From Janthinobacterium sp. SUN073 (lineage in GTDB: Bacteria > Pseudomonadota > Gammaproteobacteria > Burkholderiales > Burkholderiaceae_D), in assembly GCF_030397665.1 (NCBI RefSeq), contig NZ_JAPUBT010000009.1, positions 1-64,000 on the forward strand: a stretch of DNA of 64,000 bases, read 5' to 3'. This document shows, piece after piece, positions 27,099 to 35,856 of the stretch. Positions within the stretch are counted from its first letter, which is position 1; each line of letters starts with the position of its first letter. The translations under genes were made by a program, and so were the position numbers. Under the pieces are notes generated by a model. The model ran no database searches. It was given only the letters and a program-made list of their open reading frames with translations, and was not told the DNA's origin.

Positions 27099-27175
27099 AG
27101 GGGAATCGCCAAGCTGGTTAAGGCACTGGATTTTGATTCCAGCATGCGAAGGTTCGAATCCTTCTTCCCCTGCCA
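27099..27175 (+). tRNA. tRNA-Gln (anticodon TTG)
   Basis: The acceptor AGGGGAA (27099-27105) pairs with TTCCCCT (27165-27171), discriminator G and an encoded CCA end at 27175. The anticodon stem CTGGA/TCCAG encloses the loop TTTTGAT with anticodon TTG, reading CAA glutamine codons. The T arm GAAGG-TTCGAAT-CCTTC is perfect. A Gln tRNA before prs is the usual order in betaproteobacteria. Confidence 0.96.
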
Positions 27176-27266
27176 CCATTTCACCGTAGTCTGTCGATGC
27201 GAAGTTGGCGTCCAGTGCGGGAAAAAGCAGATATGTCGCCACGCGGCATATTCTAAACAATGACTG

Positions 27267-27284
27267 ACCGGGCCTATGCCCGGT
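27267..27284 (+). terminator. Hairpin between tRNA-Gln and prs
   Basis: ACCGGGC (27267-27273) and GCCCGGT (27278-27284) form a perfect 7-bp stem with loop CTAT; TTAGTGCTTTT follows. It may terminate the tRNA transcript or act as a leader hairpin 42 nt before the prs start. The T-run is broken, so terminator activity is uncertain. Confidence 0.45.
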
Positions 27285-27325
27285 TAGTGCTTTTCAAGAC
27301 TTCTATATCACCTCTTGGGACTCCC

Positions 27326-28276
27326 ATGGCTTACGAAAACCTGATGGTTTTTACCGGCAACGCGAATCCAGCGTTGGCAGAGGGGGTCGCAAAAAACCTC
27401 GGCATCCCTCTCGGTAAAGCAAACGTTTCGAAATTCTCCGACGGCGAAGTAATGGTCGAGATTAACGAAAACGTGCGCGGCAAGGATGTTTTTGTTTTGC
27501 AATCCACCTGCGCTCCAACCAACGACAGCCTGATGGAAATCATGCTGATGGTTGATGCCTTGAAACGTGCTTCCGCTGGCCGCATCACCGCCGCGATTCC
27601 TTACTTCGGCTACGCCCGCCAAGACCGTCGTCCCCGCTCCGCGCGTGTGGCGATTTCGGCCAAGGTGGTGGCGAACATGCTGGAAGAAGCCGGTGTCGAG
27701 CGCGTCCTGATCATGGACTTGCACGCTGACCAGATTCAAGGTTTCTTCGATATTCCAGTCGACAATATTTACGCTTCGCCAATTTTGCTGGGCGACCTGC
27801 AAAAGAAAAACTACCAGGATTTGCTGGTGGTGTCGCCGGACGTCGGCGGTGTGGTACGTGCGCGCGCCCTGGCTAAACGCCTGGGCTGCGACCTGGCCAT
27901 CATCGACAAGCGTCGTCCAAAAGCGAACGTGTCCGAAGTGATGAACATCATCGGTGAAGTCGAAGGCCGCAACTGCGTGATCATGGATGACATGGTCGAC
28001 ACGGCAGGCACCCTGACCAAGGCTGCCGAAGTGCTCAAAGAGCGCGGCGCGAAAAAAGTCGTGGCGTATTGCACGCACGCGGTGCTGTCGGGCCCGGCGA
28101 TCGACCGTATTTCGGCTTCGCCACTCGATGAGCTGGTCGTGACCGACACGATCCCCCTGTCCGAAGCGGCCCTGGCCTGCGGCAAGATTCGTCAATTGAC
28201 GTGCGCGCCGCTGCTGGCCGAGACGTTCAAGCGCATCATCAAGGGTGATTCGGTTATTTCCCTCTTTATCGACTAA
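27326..28276 (+). CDS. prs: Ribose-phosphate pyrophosphokinase
   Basis: 316 residues, the exact usual length. Makes PRPP from ribose 5-phosphate and ATP for nucleotide, His and Trp synthesis. Visible: [48 protein letters not shown] (ATP-binding flexible-loop region), [11 protein letters not shown], and the PRPP-binding loop [16 protein letters not shown] at 27326 fits homologue N-termini; the in-frame upstream extension to 27260 crosses the leader hairpin and is rejected. Confidence 0.97.
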   Translation: MAYENLMVFTGNANPALAEGVAKNLGIPLGKANVSKFSDGEVMVEINENVRGKDVFVLQSTCAPTNDSLMEIMLMVDALKRASAGRITAAIPYFGYARQDRRPRSARVAISAKVVANMLEEAGVERVLIMDLHADQIQGFFDIPVDNIYASPILLGDLQKKNYQDLLVVSPDVGGVVRARALAKRLGCDLAIIDKRRPKANVSEVMNIIGEVEGRNCVIMDDMVDTAGTLTKAAEVLKERGAKKVVAYCTHAVLSGPAIDRISASPLDELVVTDTIPLSEAALACGKIRQLTCAPLLAETFKRIIKGDSVISLFID

Positions 28277-28303
28277 TTCGGTAAATAGAAACAGACGTAA
28301 TGC

Positions 28304-28346
28304 CTGCGGCGCGACCGGCTTTTTGCCTGTTGCGCCGCAGTGTTTT
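28304..28346 (+). terminator. Terminator after prs
   Basis: CTGCGGCGC (28304-28312) pairs with GCGCCGCAG (28332-28340) over a 19-nt loop and is followed by TGTTTT. The loop is longer than ideal, so strength is uncertain. Confidence 0.6.
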
Positions 28347-28442
28347 AGTTTTCGGGGTGCGTATGCGCCCATTTCCGAAGATTCCTGGTCGCGGGAATCT
28401 TCATAACACAAGGCGCAAGCCTTGTTCTTCTTGGAGTTTCAC

Positions 28443-29051
28443 ATGAAAGTTATCGCATTTAAACGCGAATTGCAAGGTTCCGGAGCGAGCCGCCGCCTGC
28501 GCATTTCCGGCCAAACCCCTGGTATCGTCTACGGTGGCGCTGAAGCCCCGGTGCTGATCTCGCTGGATCACAACGCCCTGTACCACGCGTTGAAAAAAGA
28601 AGTGTTCCACTCGTCGATCCTGGATCTGGAAATCGACGGCGTTTCCCAGCAAGTTCTGTTGCGCGACTTCCAAGTCCACGCATACAAACAACTGGTTCTG
28701 CACGCTGACTTCCAGCGCGTTGACGCTAAGCAAGCTATCCACGTGAAAGTGGCGCTGCACTTCATCAACGCTGACGTTTCGCCAGCAGTCAAACTGCACG
28801 GCGCGACCATCAGCCACGTAGCCAACGAAATCGAAGTTTCGTGCCTGCCAGGCCAACTGCCGGAATTCATCAACGTTGACCTGTCGAACATCGACGTCGG
28901 TCACTCGCTGCACGTCGGCGACCTGGTCCTGCCAGCTGGCGTGACCGTTGTCGCCCATGGCGACAACCTGACCATCGCTACCGCTTCGGTACCGGCTGGC
29001 CACGTTGCCGCTGAAGCCGAAGCCGCTGCTGCCGAAGCCGACAAGAAGTAA
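28443..29051 (+). CDS. rplY: 50S ribosomal protein L25/general stress protein Ctc
   Basis: 202 residues: an N-terminal L25 domain (about 1-90; [21 protein letters not shown]) that binds 5S rRNA, and the C-terminal beta domain of the Ctc/TL5 long form (about 95-185). An Ala/Glu-rich tail closes the protein. ATG at 28443 has TTGGAG 8-13 nt upstream. It has its own leader after the prs terminator. Codon use is strongly biased towards optimal codons, in keeping with high expression. Confidence 0.95.
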   Translation: MKVIAFKRELQGSGASRRLRISGQTPGIVYGGAEAPVLISLDHNALYHALKKEVFHSSILDLEIDGVSQQVLLRDFQVHAYKQLVLHADFQRVDAKQAIHVKVALHFINADVSPAVKLHGATISHVANEIEVSCLPGQLPEFINVDLSNIDVGHSLHVGDLVLPAGVTVVAHGDNLTIATASVPAGHVAAEAEAAAAEADKK

Positions 29052-29084
29052 TTTTGCCGCCGCAGCAATGCGGTAGTCGCAAGG

Positions 29085-29118
29085 AAAAACCCGCCAGGTT
29101 CGCCGCGCGGGTTTTTTT
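29085..29118 (+). terminator. Terminator after rplY
   Basis: AAAAACCCGC (29085-29094) pairs with GCGGGTTTTT (29107-29116) and runs into a seven-T tract, a strong rho-independent terminator. Confidence 0.85.
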
Positions 29119-29166
29119 CTGCCTGTTTTCACCGATAATGTTTTCTTTTTCATTGCAGACACAGCC

Positions 29167-29751
29167 ATGCCCATACGCCTGATCGTCGGCCTCGGCAACC
29201 CGGGACCCGAATACGAACAAACCCGCCACAATGCCGGTTTCTGGCTGGTGGACAATCTTGCCAACAGCTTGCCCGGCACGCGCTTGCAGCGCGATTCGCG
29301 CTATAACGCCATGCTGGCAAAAACGTCGATCGCCGGCAAGGAAGTCTGGCTGCTCGAACCGCTGACCTTCATGAACCGCTCGGGCCAGTCCGTGGGCGCG
29401 CTGGCGCGCTTTTTCAAGATCGCCGCCGATGAAGTGCTGGTGGTGCACGACGAGCTCGATCTGATGCCCGGCATTGCGCGCCTGAAGAAAGGTGGCTCGG
29501 CCGGCGGCCACAATGGCTTGAAAGACATCACGGCCGCGCTGGGCACGCAGGATTACTGGCGCTTGCGCCTGGGCATCGGTCACCCGCGCACCCTGAGCCT
29601 GCAGCAGCAGGTGGCCGACTTCGTGCTGCACCGGCCGCGCCGCGAAGACCAGGAATTGATCGAGCAAGCGATCGAGAAATCCTTGCAGGTGATGCCGCAG
29701 ATCGTCGAAGGCAAGTTCGAGGCGGCGACCATGAAGCTGCATACGGCTTGA
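29167..29751 (+). CDS. pth: Peptidyl-tRNA hydrolase
   Basis: 194 residues. Frees stalled peptidyl-tRNAs. Family motifs: [20 protein letters not shown] with the catalytic His, [23 protein letters not shown] with the catalytic Asp, and [13 protein letters not shown]. Start ATG at 29167. Stands between rplY and ychF, the conserved order; each gene here seems to have its own leader. Confidence 0.97.
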   Translation: MPIRLIVGLGNPGPEYEQTRHNAGFWLVDNLANSLPGTRLQRDSRYNAMLAKTSIAGKEVWLLEPLTFMNRSGQSVGALARFFKIAADEVLVVHDELDLMPGIARLKKGGSAGGHNGLKDITAALGTQDYWRLRLGIGHPRTLSLQQQVADFVLHRPRREDQELIEQAIEKSLQVMPQIVEGKFEAATMKLHTA

Positions 29752-29874
29752 GAACAGGGCCTGATGGCGTCACGATACGGCTGTTTTGGCGTCATTTGCC
29801 CATCATCGGGCTTTTGAAGCGCGCCTGTCAGGGGTACAATTGACCCCTTGAAATGCAGCACACGCACCATTCCC

Positions 29875-29963
29875 GGAAAACGGCGAGCGATAGCTCCGTT
29901 TTCCCTAACAGCACGGCAAGCACGCCGATAGACGGCGCCATGTGCTTTGATTATTAAAGGTTT
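29875..29963 (+). promoter_or_regulatory. Structured leader before ychF
   Basis: The leader contains a bulged 12-bp hairpin (GGAAAACG...GAGC, loop GATA, GCTC...CGTTTTCC; 29875-29904) and a second small one (CGCCG ATAGA CGGCG near 29923-29937). An earlier hairpin AGGGGT-ACAATTG-ACCCCT lies at 29830-29848. None is followed by a T-run, so a leader RNA structure is more likely than a terminator. No known riboswitch class is recognised. Confidence 0.35.
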
Positions 29964-29966
29964 TCC

Positions 29967-31058
29967 ATGAGTCTCCAATGCGGTATCGTCGGCTTGCCGA
30001 ACGTCGGCAAGTCCACCCTGTTCAATGCACTGACGAAAGCCGGCATTCCGGCTGAAAACTATCCGTTCTGCACCATCGAGCCGAACGTCGGCGTCGTTGA
30101 AGTGCCGGATCCACGCATGGATGCGCTGGCCGCCATCGTCAAGCCGGAACGCACGGTCAACGCCATCGTGGAATTCGTCGACATCGCCGGCCTGGTGGCT
30201 GGCGCATCGAAGGGCGAGGGCCTGGGCAACCAGTTCCTGTCGCACATTCGCGAAACGGACGCTATCGTCAACGTCGTGCGCTGTTTTGAGGATGATAACG
30301 TCATCCACGTGGCCGGCAAGATCAGCCCGCTCGACGATATCGAAGTCATCCAGACCGAACTGGCGCTGGCCGACATGGGCACCGTGGAAAAAGCGATTCA
30401 TCGCGAAAACAAGAAAGCCCGCTCGGGCGACAAGGACGCGGCCAAGCTGCTGGCCATCATGGAACGCATGATGCCTTACCTGAACGACGCCAAACCGGTG
30501 CGCGCGATGGGCCTGGACGCCGACGAAATGGAACTGATCAAGCCCTTGTGCCTGATCACGGCCAAGCCGGCCATGTTCGTGGCCAACGTCTCCGACACGG
30601 GCTTTACCAACAACCCGCTGCTGGACCAGCTGACCACCTACGCACAATCGCAAAACGCGCCCATCGTCGCCATCTGCGCATCGATGGAAGCGGAAATCGC
30701 CGATCTGGATGCCGCCGACAAGGGCGCTTTCCTGGCTGACATGGGCCTGGAAGAGCCCGGCCTGGACCGCCTGATCCGCAGCGCCTACAAGCTGCTGGGC
30801 CTGCAAACCTACTTCACGGCGGGCGTGAAGGAAGTGCGCGCCTGGACCATCCATGTGGGCGACACGGCACCGCAAGCGGCCGGCGTGATCCATACCGACT
30901 TCGAACGCGGCTTCATCCGCGCGCAAACCATCGCCTATGACGATTTCATCGCCTACAAGGGAGAAGCCGGCGCCAAGGAAGCGGGCAAGATGCGCGCCGA
31001 AGGCAAGGAATACGTGGTCAAGGATGGCGACGTGCTGAACTTCCTGTTCAACGTCTAG
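29967..31058 (+). CDS. ychF: Ribosome-binding ATPase YchF (Obg-like)
   Basis: 363 residues. Obg-family NTPase that prefers ATP and binds ribosomes. Visible: G1 [14 protein letters not shown], the switch region, G3 [14 protein letters not shown], a coiled-coil central domain, [10 protein letters not shown] at the G4 position lacking the usual NKxD guanine specificity motif (as expected for an ATPase), and a C-terminal TGS domain ([27 protein letters not shown]). Start ATG at 29967. Confidence 0.96.
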   Translation: MSLQCGIVGLPNVGKSTLFNALTKAGIPAENYPFCTIEPNVGVVEVPDPRMDALAAIVKPERTVNAIVEFVDIAGLVAGASKGEGLGNQFLSHIRETDAIVNVVRCFEDDNVIHVAGKISPLDDIEVIQTELALADMGTVEKAIHRENKKARSGDKDAAKLLAIMERMMPYLNDAKPVRAMGLDADEMELIKPLCLITAKPAMFVANVSDTGFTNNPLLDQLTTYAQSQNAPIVAICASMEAEIADLDAADKGAFLADMGLEEPGLDRLIRSAYKLLGLQTYFTAGVKEVRAWTIHVGDTAPQAAGVIHTDFERGFIRAQTIAYDDFIAYKGEAGAKEAGKMRAEGKEYVVKDGDVLNFLFNV

Positions 31059-31109
31059 CACAGACGCTTGCTGGCGAACACCAGCAACATATTGCATCAG
31101 TCCATTGCG

Positions 31110-31142
31110 AAATGCCGCTCAATATATCTGGGCGGCATTTTT
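31110..31142 (+). terminator. Terminator after ychF
   Basis: AAATGCCGC (31110-31118) pairs with GCGGCATTT (31132-31140) and continues into TTTTTG. It ends the conserved housekeeping block; accessory genes begin right after it. Confidence 0.85.
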
Positions 31143-31167
31143 GTTTGTATATTTGAAAAGGCCAGCC

Positions 31168-32091
31168 ATGCAGTCAGAGAAACAACCGCTCGTTTCCATT
31201 GTCATGGCCACGTATAACCGTAGCAATATCCTCGGCTATGCGATTCAATCGGCACTCGCCAGCACTCTGCAGGACTGGGAGCTGATTGTCGTCGGTGACT
31301 GCTGCACCGATGATACTGCCGAGGTGGTCGCCGCGTTCGGCGACGCGCGTATCCGCTTTGTGAATCTGGAAACCAATTACGGCGAGCAGACGGGGCCAAA
31401 CAATATGGGCGTCAGCCTGGCGCGCGGCACCTATCTGGCATTCCTGAACCACGATGACCTGTGGTTGCCCGATCATTTGCAAAGTAATATCGATGTCCTC
31501 GAGCGCACCGGGGCCGACCTGGTCTTTGGCCAGGGACTGGTGGTCTTGCCGGTGGGATATCACATGGTGGGGGCGCTGGTGGACGGTGTGCAACCTTACC
31601 GTCCGTGGATGGACGTGCCGGCTACCCTGTGGGTCATGCGGTGTGAACTGGCCCGGCAGATCGGGCCATGGCAGCCATCATGGGAAGTGCGCTGCTGGCC
31701 ATCGCAAGCCTGGTTGCACCGCGTCTATCGTGCGGGACGGCCGATGTTGGCCCATCCCCGCATCGGCGCCATCCTGATCCAGTCTGGCAGCCGCAGCAAT
31801 GCCTATCTGGACCGGCAGCACAGCGAGCATGCATACTGGTGGGCGCACATGCAAGATCCGCTGAATATTTTGCAGGCGGTCAGCACGCTATATGGCAAGG
31901 TGGGCCATGAACGGCTGATTGCGCCGCTACAGTCTGCCATGACGACCATGAAAGTGTTGTCGCGCCGCCTTTGTTATATGTTGGGGTTGTGGCCGCCGCA
32001 TCCCGGTTTCTGGCTCAGGTATTGGCGCAAAGGGACGTTTATACGTGAATTACGCCGCCGCCGGGGATTAAAGGACATGCCGCGGCGATAG
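31168..32091 (+). CDS. Family 2 glycosyltransferase
   Basis: 307 residues with a GT-A fold at the N-terminus: VSIVMATYNRSNIL, WELIVVGDCCTDDTAEV, and NHDDLWLPDHL as the DxD-like nucleotide-sugar and metal site near residue 95. The C-terminal half has no recognised domain and ends in basic residues. It probably transfers a sugar in surface glycan synthesis; donor and acceptor are unknown. ATG at 31168 has AAGG 6 nt upstream; an in-frame start at 31105 lies within the ychF terminator and is rejected. First of three codirectional polysaccharide-type genes. Confidence 0.85.
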   Translation: MQSEKQPLVSIVMATYNRSNILGYAIQSALASTLQDWELIVVGDCCTDDTAEVVAAFGDARIRFVNLETNYGEQTGPNNMGVSLARGTYLAFLNHDDLWLPDHLQSNIDVLERTGADLVFGQGLVVLPVGYHMVGALVDGVQPYRPWMDVPATLWVMRCELARQIGPWQPSWEVRCWPSQAWLHRVYRAGRPMLAHPRIGAILIQSGSRSNAYLDRQHSEHAYWWAHMQDPLNILQAVSTLYGKVGHERLIAPLQSAMTTMKVLSRRLCYMLGLWPPHPGFWLRYWRKGTFIRELRRRRGLKDMPRR

Positions 32092-32146
32092 ATAATACGC
32101 TGGCAATACATAAGCGCATTTTTATAAAATTTCGGGGGTAAATCTG

Positions 32147-32695
32147 GTGGCTGAGAAAAATAACTGGTTGTTGGCTGGCGCGAAACAGGATGGTGAAAGC
32201 ATTACCAAGGAATGGAAGCCGACGGCTCCTTTCTTGATCGATGGCGTGATCTTTCAGGAAATCAAGCCCGTGCTGACGGCGTACGGCAGCCTGACGGAAA
32301 TTTTCCGGACTGAATGGGTGCCCGATGCAGCCCAGATAGGCCAGATATTCGCCTCGACCCTGGAGCCCGGCGGACTGAGCGCCTGGCATGCGCATGCCAT
32401 CACGACGGACCGTCTGTTCGTGGCGGCAGGCCAGATGCGCGTGGTGCTGTACGACGCGCGCGAGGACTCGCCCACCTTTGGCATGCTCAACGAATTCAAG
32501 CTGGGCACCAAGCGTCCCGGCCTGCTCGTCGTGCCGCCGCGCGTCTGGCATGGTGTGCAAAATTACTGCAGCACGCCTGCCATCCTCGTCAATGCGGTGG
32601 ACCATGCGTATCGCTATGATGCACCGGACCACTGGCGCGTGCCGGCCGATTCGGACACGGTGCCGTATCGCTTTTCCAACGACAGGCACGGCTGA
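32147..32695 (+). CDS. RmlC-like cupin, dTDP-4-dehydrorhamnose 3,5-epimerase-related
   Basis: 182 residues. Cupin fold with FRTEWVP near residue 52, LEPGGLSAWHAHAITTDRLF holding the His pair, then VVLYDAREDSPTF and VVPPRVWHGVQN, the arrangement of RmlC-type sugar 3,5-epimerases. The sequence differs from true RmlC in the spacing around the catalytic His/Asp dyad, so the substrate may be another sugar or acid. GTG at 32147 has GGGGG upstream. It lies between a glycosyltransferase and a flippase. Confidence 0.7.
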   Translation: MAEKNNWLLAGAKQDGESITKEWKPTAPFLIDGVIFQEIKPVLTAYGSLTEIFRTEWVPDAAQIGQIFASTLEPGGLSAWHAHAITTDRLFVAAGQMRVVLYDAREDSPTFGMLNEFKLGTKRPGLLVVPPRVWHGVQNYCSTPAILVNAVDHAYRYDAPDHWRVPADSDTVPYRFSNDRHG

Positions 32696-32716
32696 GATGC
32701 CTGGCCCGGCTGAACG

Positions 32717-34129
32717 ATGCGCCTGAACCGTCTCGCGGGTTTTTCAGCCGGTCCCATTTTGTCGCTGCTGTGCAGCCTTGCCATCGTGCCTGCCGTAGCC
32801 TGGCTGTTTCCCCCTGCCGACATCGGCAAGCTGGATTTCTTCATGACCGCGTGCACGGTGGCCGGTTTGCTGCTGTCGCTGGGGCTGGATAAGGCCTTTC
32901 TGCATGAATACCATTACAGCACGAGTCGTAGCGGCTTGCTGAAAGCGTGCCTGCTGCCGGCCGTGCTGCTCGCCCCGGTGGCGCTGGCTGTGATATTCGT
33001 GTTTGCCATGCCGGTAGCGCGACTGTTATTTGATGTGACGCAACCAGCACTGGCCTTCCTGTTCGCTGCGGGCATGCTGAGCGCCCTGGCCAATCGCCTG
33101 ATCGCGCAGTTATTTCGCATGCAGGAGCGCGCCTGGGTATTCAGCCTGGCGCAGGTGCTGCCAAAAATCACACTGCTGTTGCTGCTGCCTGTCCTGTGGT
33201 GGGATCCGCAGCGCAATTTCGTGCACCTGGCAAGCCTGGTTGTGGCCACCACCTGGGTGGTCACGCTCTGGCTGCTGTGGCATGCGCGCGCATCGCTGGC
33301 GCAAGCCTGGAACGCCGCCATGGACCGCGCGCTGCTGCGGCGCCTGCTTTCCGAGGCGGGGCCCCTGCTGGTGAGCGGTATTTTCTACCTGTCCATGCTG
33401 TCGGCCGGCATGGGTTTGCTGCGTTTCTTTGCCGGCTTTGACGAGCTTGGGATTTATGCGCTGGCCACGCGCGTGGCCGCCGGCGCCTGGCTGGTGCAGT
33501 CGATTTTTACGATTGTCTGGGTGCCGCAAGTGCACAAATGGGCCGCCGTCGGCGGCGACCTGTCGAATATCGCGGCCATTTGCCGTCATGCGCAGGCCAT
33601 CGTGGTCGTGGGTTTTTGCCTGGCGGGCGCTCTTGCCTGGCTGATCGGATGGGTCTTGCCTCCCAACTATCATGGCGTCGCCTATCTGGCGGTGGCCACC
33701 GTGGGCCAGCCGCTGTTGTATGCCCTGGCGGAAGTGACCGGTGTCGGCATCAATCTGGCCCGCCGGCCCGCCTTGGTCATCCTCTCCTTCGCGCCAGGTT
33801 TGCTGACGACGTTGCTGATCGGCGCCTTGCTGGTACCTTCCTGTGGCGCCACGGGCGCCGCCGTGGCGCAGCTGCTGGGTTTCCTCGTGTATTTTGTCAT
33901 CAAGACGGAACTGGGCATGCGCGTCTGGCGTCCGTTGCCGCGCCGTTCGCTGTATCTGAGTGCCGTCCTGCTGTCGCTGCTGGCGGCGGGCCATGCGTTT
34001 TTTGCGCAGCGTCTGGGGCCGCTTGCCCCGCTGGCATGGTGCGTGCTGCTGGCGGCCGCACTGCACGTCTACCGGCCTTCGCTGTGGGCCGCCTTCAGGC
34101 TGCTGAGGCCGGTCCAACAGCAGGGCTGA
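32717..34129 (+). CDS. Wzx-like polysaccharide flippase
   Basis: 470 residues, about 12-14 hydrophobic segments of the MATE/MVF oligosaccharide flippase type (FSAGPILSLLCSLAIVPAVA at the N-terminus, LFRMQERAWVFSLAQVLPKI, LLRFFAGFDELGIYALATRV). Such proteins flip lipid-linked oligosaccharides across the inner membrane. It starts 21 nt after the epimerase gene, same strand. No polymerase, ligase or initiating transferase is next to it, so it must work with genes elsewhere. Confidence 0.85.
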   Translation: MRLNRLAGFSAGPILSLLCSLAIVPAVAWLFPPADIGKLDFFMTACTVAGLLLSLGLDKAFLHEYHYSTSRSGLLKACLLPAVLLAPVALAVIFVFAMPVARLLFDVTQPALAFLFAAGMLSALANRLIAQLFRMQERAWVFSLAQVLPKITLLLLLPVLWWDPQRNFVHLASLVVATTWVVTLWLLWHARASLAQAWNAAMDRALLRRLLSEAGPLLVSGIFYLSMLSAGMGLLRFFAGFDELGIYALATRVAAGAWLVQSIFTIVWVPQVHKWAAVGGDLSNIAAICRHAQAIVVVGFCLAGALAWLIGWVLPPNYHGVAYLAVATVGQPLLYALAEVTGVGINLARRPALVILSFAPGLLTTLLIGALLVPSCGATGAAVAQLLGFLVYFVIKTELGMRVWRPLPRRSLYLSAVLLSLLAAGHAFFAQRLGPLAPLAWCVLLAAALHVYRPSLWAAFRLLRPVQQQG

Positions 34130-34180
34130 CAGCATTTGCTGCGCATAGCCGTATTGCGCTTTCCTTGTCACTCCGCGTAC

Positions 34181-34199
34181 AATGAGAATAATTCTCATT
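34181..34199 (+). promoter_or_regulatory. Fur box before fecI
   Basis: A perfect 9-1-9 inverted repeat, AATGAGAAT-A-ATTCTCATT, matches the Fur consensus layout (GATAATGATAATCATTATC) in spacing and base type. It lies 52 nt before the fecI start and should repress fecIR when iron is plentiful. Confidence 0.88.
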
Positions 34200-34250
34200 T
34201 ATAATCCGATGCGCCTGTTCTTGCCGGCCGTTGGCGACAGGAAGGGTATC

Positions 34251-34769
34251 GTGAGCACCGCCGAGTTAGCGCTTCAGCAGCAAGTCCGCAGTTTGTACAC
34301 CGACCACCATGGCTGGCTGCGGGGCTTGTTGCGCCGAAAGCTGGGCAATGCCTTCGATGCAGCCGACCTGGCGCACGACGTGTACCTGCACCTGATGAAG
34401 ACGGGGCGCGTACCGCCGGCCGGGGAGTCGCGGCGTCATCTGACGCAGATCGCCAACGGCATGGTCATCGACCTGTACCGCCGCCGCCAGATCGAAGCGG
34501 CCTACCTGGCAGTGCTGGCCCTGGTGCCCGAAGCGCTGGCGCCGTCCGAGGAAGAGCGCGCCCTGGTGCTGGAAGCGCTGGCGGAAATCGACGCCGTGCT
34601 GCACCGGCTGCCGGCCAAGGCGCGCCAAGCCTTGCTGCTGTGCAAGCTCGACGGCATGAGTTACCGCGACATCGCCGCCGAACTGCACGTTTCTGTTTCG
34701 TCCGTTGAAAAATATATCGCCGCCGGCTTGCTGGCCTGCTACCAGGCCTTGCATGGGCAGGATGCCTGA
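34251..34769 (+). CDS. fecI: FecI-type ECF sigma factor
   Basis: 172 residues. Sigma region 2 (LRGLLRRKLGNAFDAADLAHDVYLHLM) and region 4 (LPAKARQALLLCKLDGMSYR, then IAAELHVSVSSVEKYI) of the iron-starvation ECF group. Activated through the FecR/TonB-receptor surface signalling relay. GTG at 34251 with AGGAAGGG upstream is preferred over ATGs at 34182 (inside the Fur box) and 34209. Followed by fecR after 3 nt. Candidate target promoters are the matching elements at 35770 and 43091. Confidence 0.92.
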   Translation: MSTAELALQQQVRSLYTDHHGWLRGLLRRKLGNAFDAADLAHDVYLHLMKTGRVPPAGESRRHLTQIANGMVIDLYRRRQIEAAYLAVLALVPEALAPSEEERALVLEALAEIDAVLHRLPAKARQALLLCKLDGMSYRDIAAELHVSVSSVEKYIAAGLLACYQALHGQDA

Positions 34770-34772
34770 GCC

Positions 34773-35753
34773 ATGGAAGTGCTGATTGCGCCGGCCATCG
34801 TCCGGCAGGCTGCCCGGTGGATGGCGCGCCTGTGGTCCGATGACGCCAGCGACGAGGACCAGGCCGATTGCGCCCGCTGGCGCGCTGCCCATCCGCACCA
34901 CGACCTCGCCTGGCAGCGCCTGCAAGCGTTCGAAGGCAGGCTGCACAGCGTGCCGCGCGACGTGGCCCGCCATGCGCTGCGCGAACCGGCCTGCGCCGCC
35001 TACCTGAACCGCCGCCGTGCCCTGAAGTTGCTGGCCATGCTGTTGCCCGTGGGCGGCATGCTATATGCGGCGCGCGGCACGGATGCCTGGCAAGTGGCCA
35101 TGGCAGGCCACGCTACGGAGAAAGGGGAAATTCGCGAAATCATGTTGCCTGACGGTACGCGCGTGATGCTCGCTTCCGCTTCCGCCATCGACGTGCGCTT
35201 CGACGCCAGCGAGCGCCGGCTGATCCTGCGGGCAGGGGAAATCCTCGTCACCACGGCGCACGATCCCGATCCGGCGCAGCGGCCTTTCCGCGTGCAGGGC
35301 CGCCACGGCACGGTGCGGGCCCTGGGCACGCGTTTTACTTTGCGACAAGACGAACACACGTCGCGCGTCGCCGTCTTCGAGGGCGCCGTCGAGGTGCGCC
35401 TCGCGCATGCGCCGGAGCGGCCCGTGCGCATCGCCACGGGCCAGGGCGCCGTCTTCTCGGCCGACATCGTACAGTCTGGCGCGCCTGCCTCCGCCAGCGC
35501 CGCAGCCTGGACGAAAGGCGTGCTGGTGGCCGACAACATGCGCCTCGATGACCTGCTTGCGGAACTTGCCCGCTACCGGCCCGGCCTGTTGCGCTGCGAC
35601 CCGGCCGTGGCCAGCCTGAGCGTCAACGGCGTGTTTTCCTTGCGCGATACGGACCGCGCGCTGCACAACCTGGCGCTGGCCTTGCCGGTGCAGGTGGTCG
35701 CGCGTACGCGCTACTGGGTCACGGTGCAAGCCATCCCCCAGGCCGCTGCCTGA
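34773..35753 (+). CDS. fecR: FecR-type anti-sigma/signal transducer
   Basis: 326 residues. N-terminal DUF4880-like cytoplasmic domain (about 1-80; AARWMARLWSDDASDEDQAD, WQRLQAFEGRL), a membrane segment near 85-103 (ALKLLAMLLPVGGMLYAA), the periplasmic FecR domain (EIREIMLPDGTRVMLASASA, FEGAVEVRL, IATGQGAVFSADI) and the C-terminal STN-like region (LVADNMRLDDLLAELARYRP) that contacts the receptor signalling domain. Acts between FecI and the downstream TonB receptor. Confidence 0.92.
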   Translation: MEVLIAPAIVRQAARWMARLWSDDASDEDQADCARWRAAHPHHDLAWQRLQAFEGRLHSVPRDVARHALREPACAAYLNRRRALKLLAMLLPVGGMLYAARGTDAWQVAMAGHATEKGEIREIMLPDGTRVMLASASAIDVRFDASERRLILRAGEILVTTAHDPDPAQRPFRVQGRHGTVRALGTRFTLRQDEHTSRVAVFEGAVEVRLAHAPERPVRIATGQGAVFSADIVQSGAPASASAAAWTKGVLVADNMRLDDLLAELARYRPGLLRCDPAVASLSVNGVFSLRDTDRALHNLALALPVQVVARTRYWVTVQAIPQAAA

Positions 35754-35769
35754 TAATTTCGCACGCGCG

Positions 35770-35810
35770 ATTGAGGGTTTGGCATTCTCGTTCGGGATAT
35801 AGGGTAAGAG
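35770..35810 (+). promoter_or_regulatory. Candidate ECF-dependent promoter element A (ABC operon)
   Basis: A 41-bp stretch with ATTGAGGGTTT, CGTTCGGGA (35789-35797) and ATAGGGT is matched at about 35 of 41 positions by the element at 43091-43131 ahead of the receptor. The shared blocks lie at similar distances before both transcription units of the siderophore locus, so it is a likely target of the adjacent FecI. The exact -35/-10 blocks cannot be assigned. Confidence 0.65.
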
Positions 35811-35856
35811 CCACCCTTATCCATTGAACTTATGCACGTTTTTCCCCGCTTTCTCC

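Noticed and set aside
29830-29848. TTGACC box as a ychF -35 element
   Set aside because: It is part of a small hairpin and has no fitting -10 hexamer at 16-18 bp.
34182-34250. Earlier ATG starts for fecI
   Set aside because: The first lies inside the Fur box, the second lacks an SD; the GTG at 34251 has AGGAAGGG and gives a normal sigma N-terminus.
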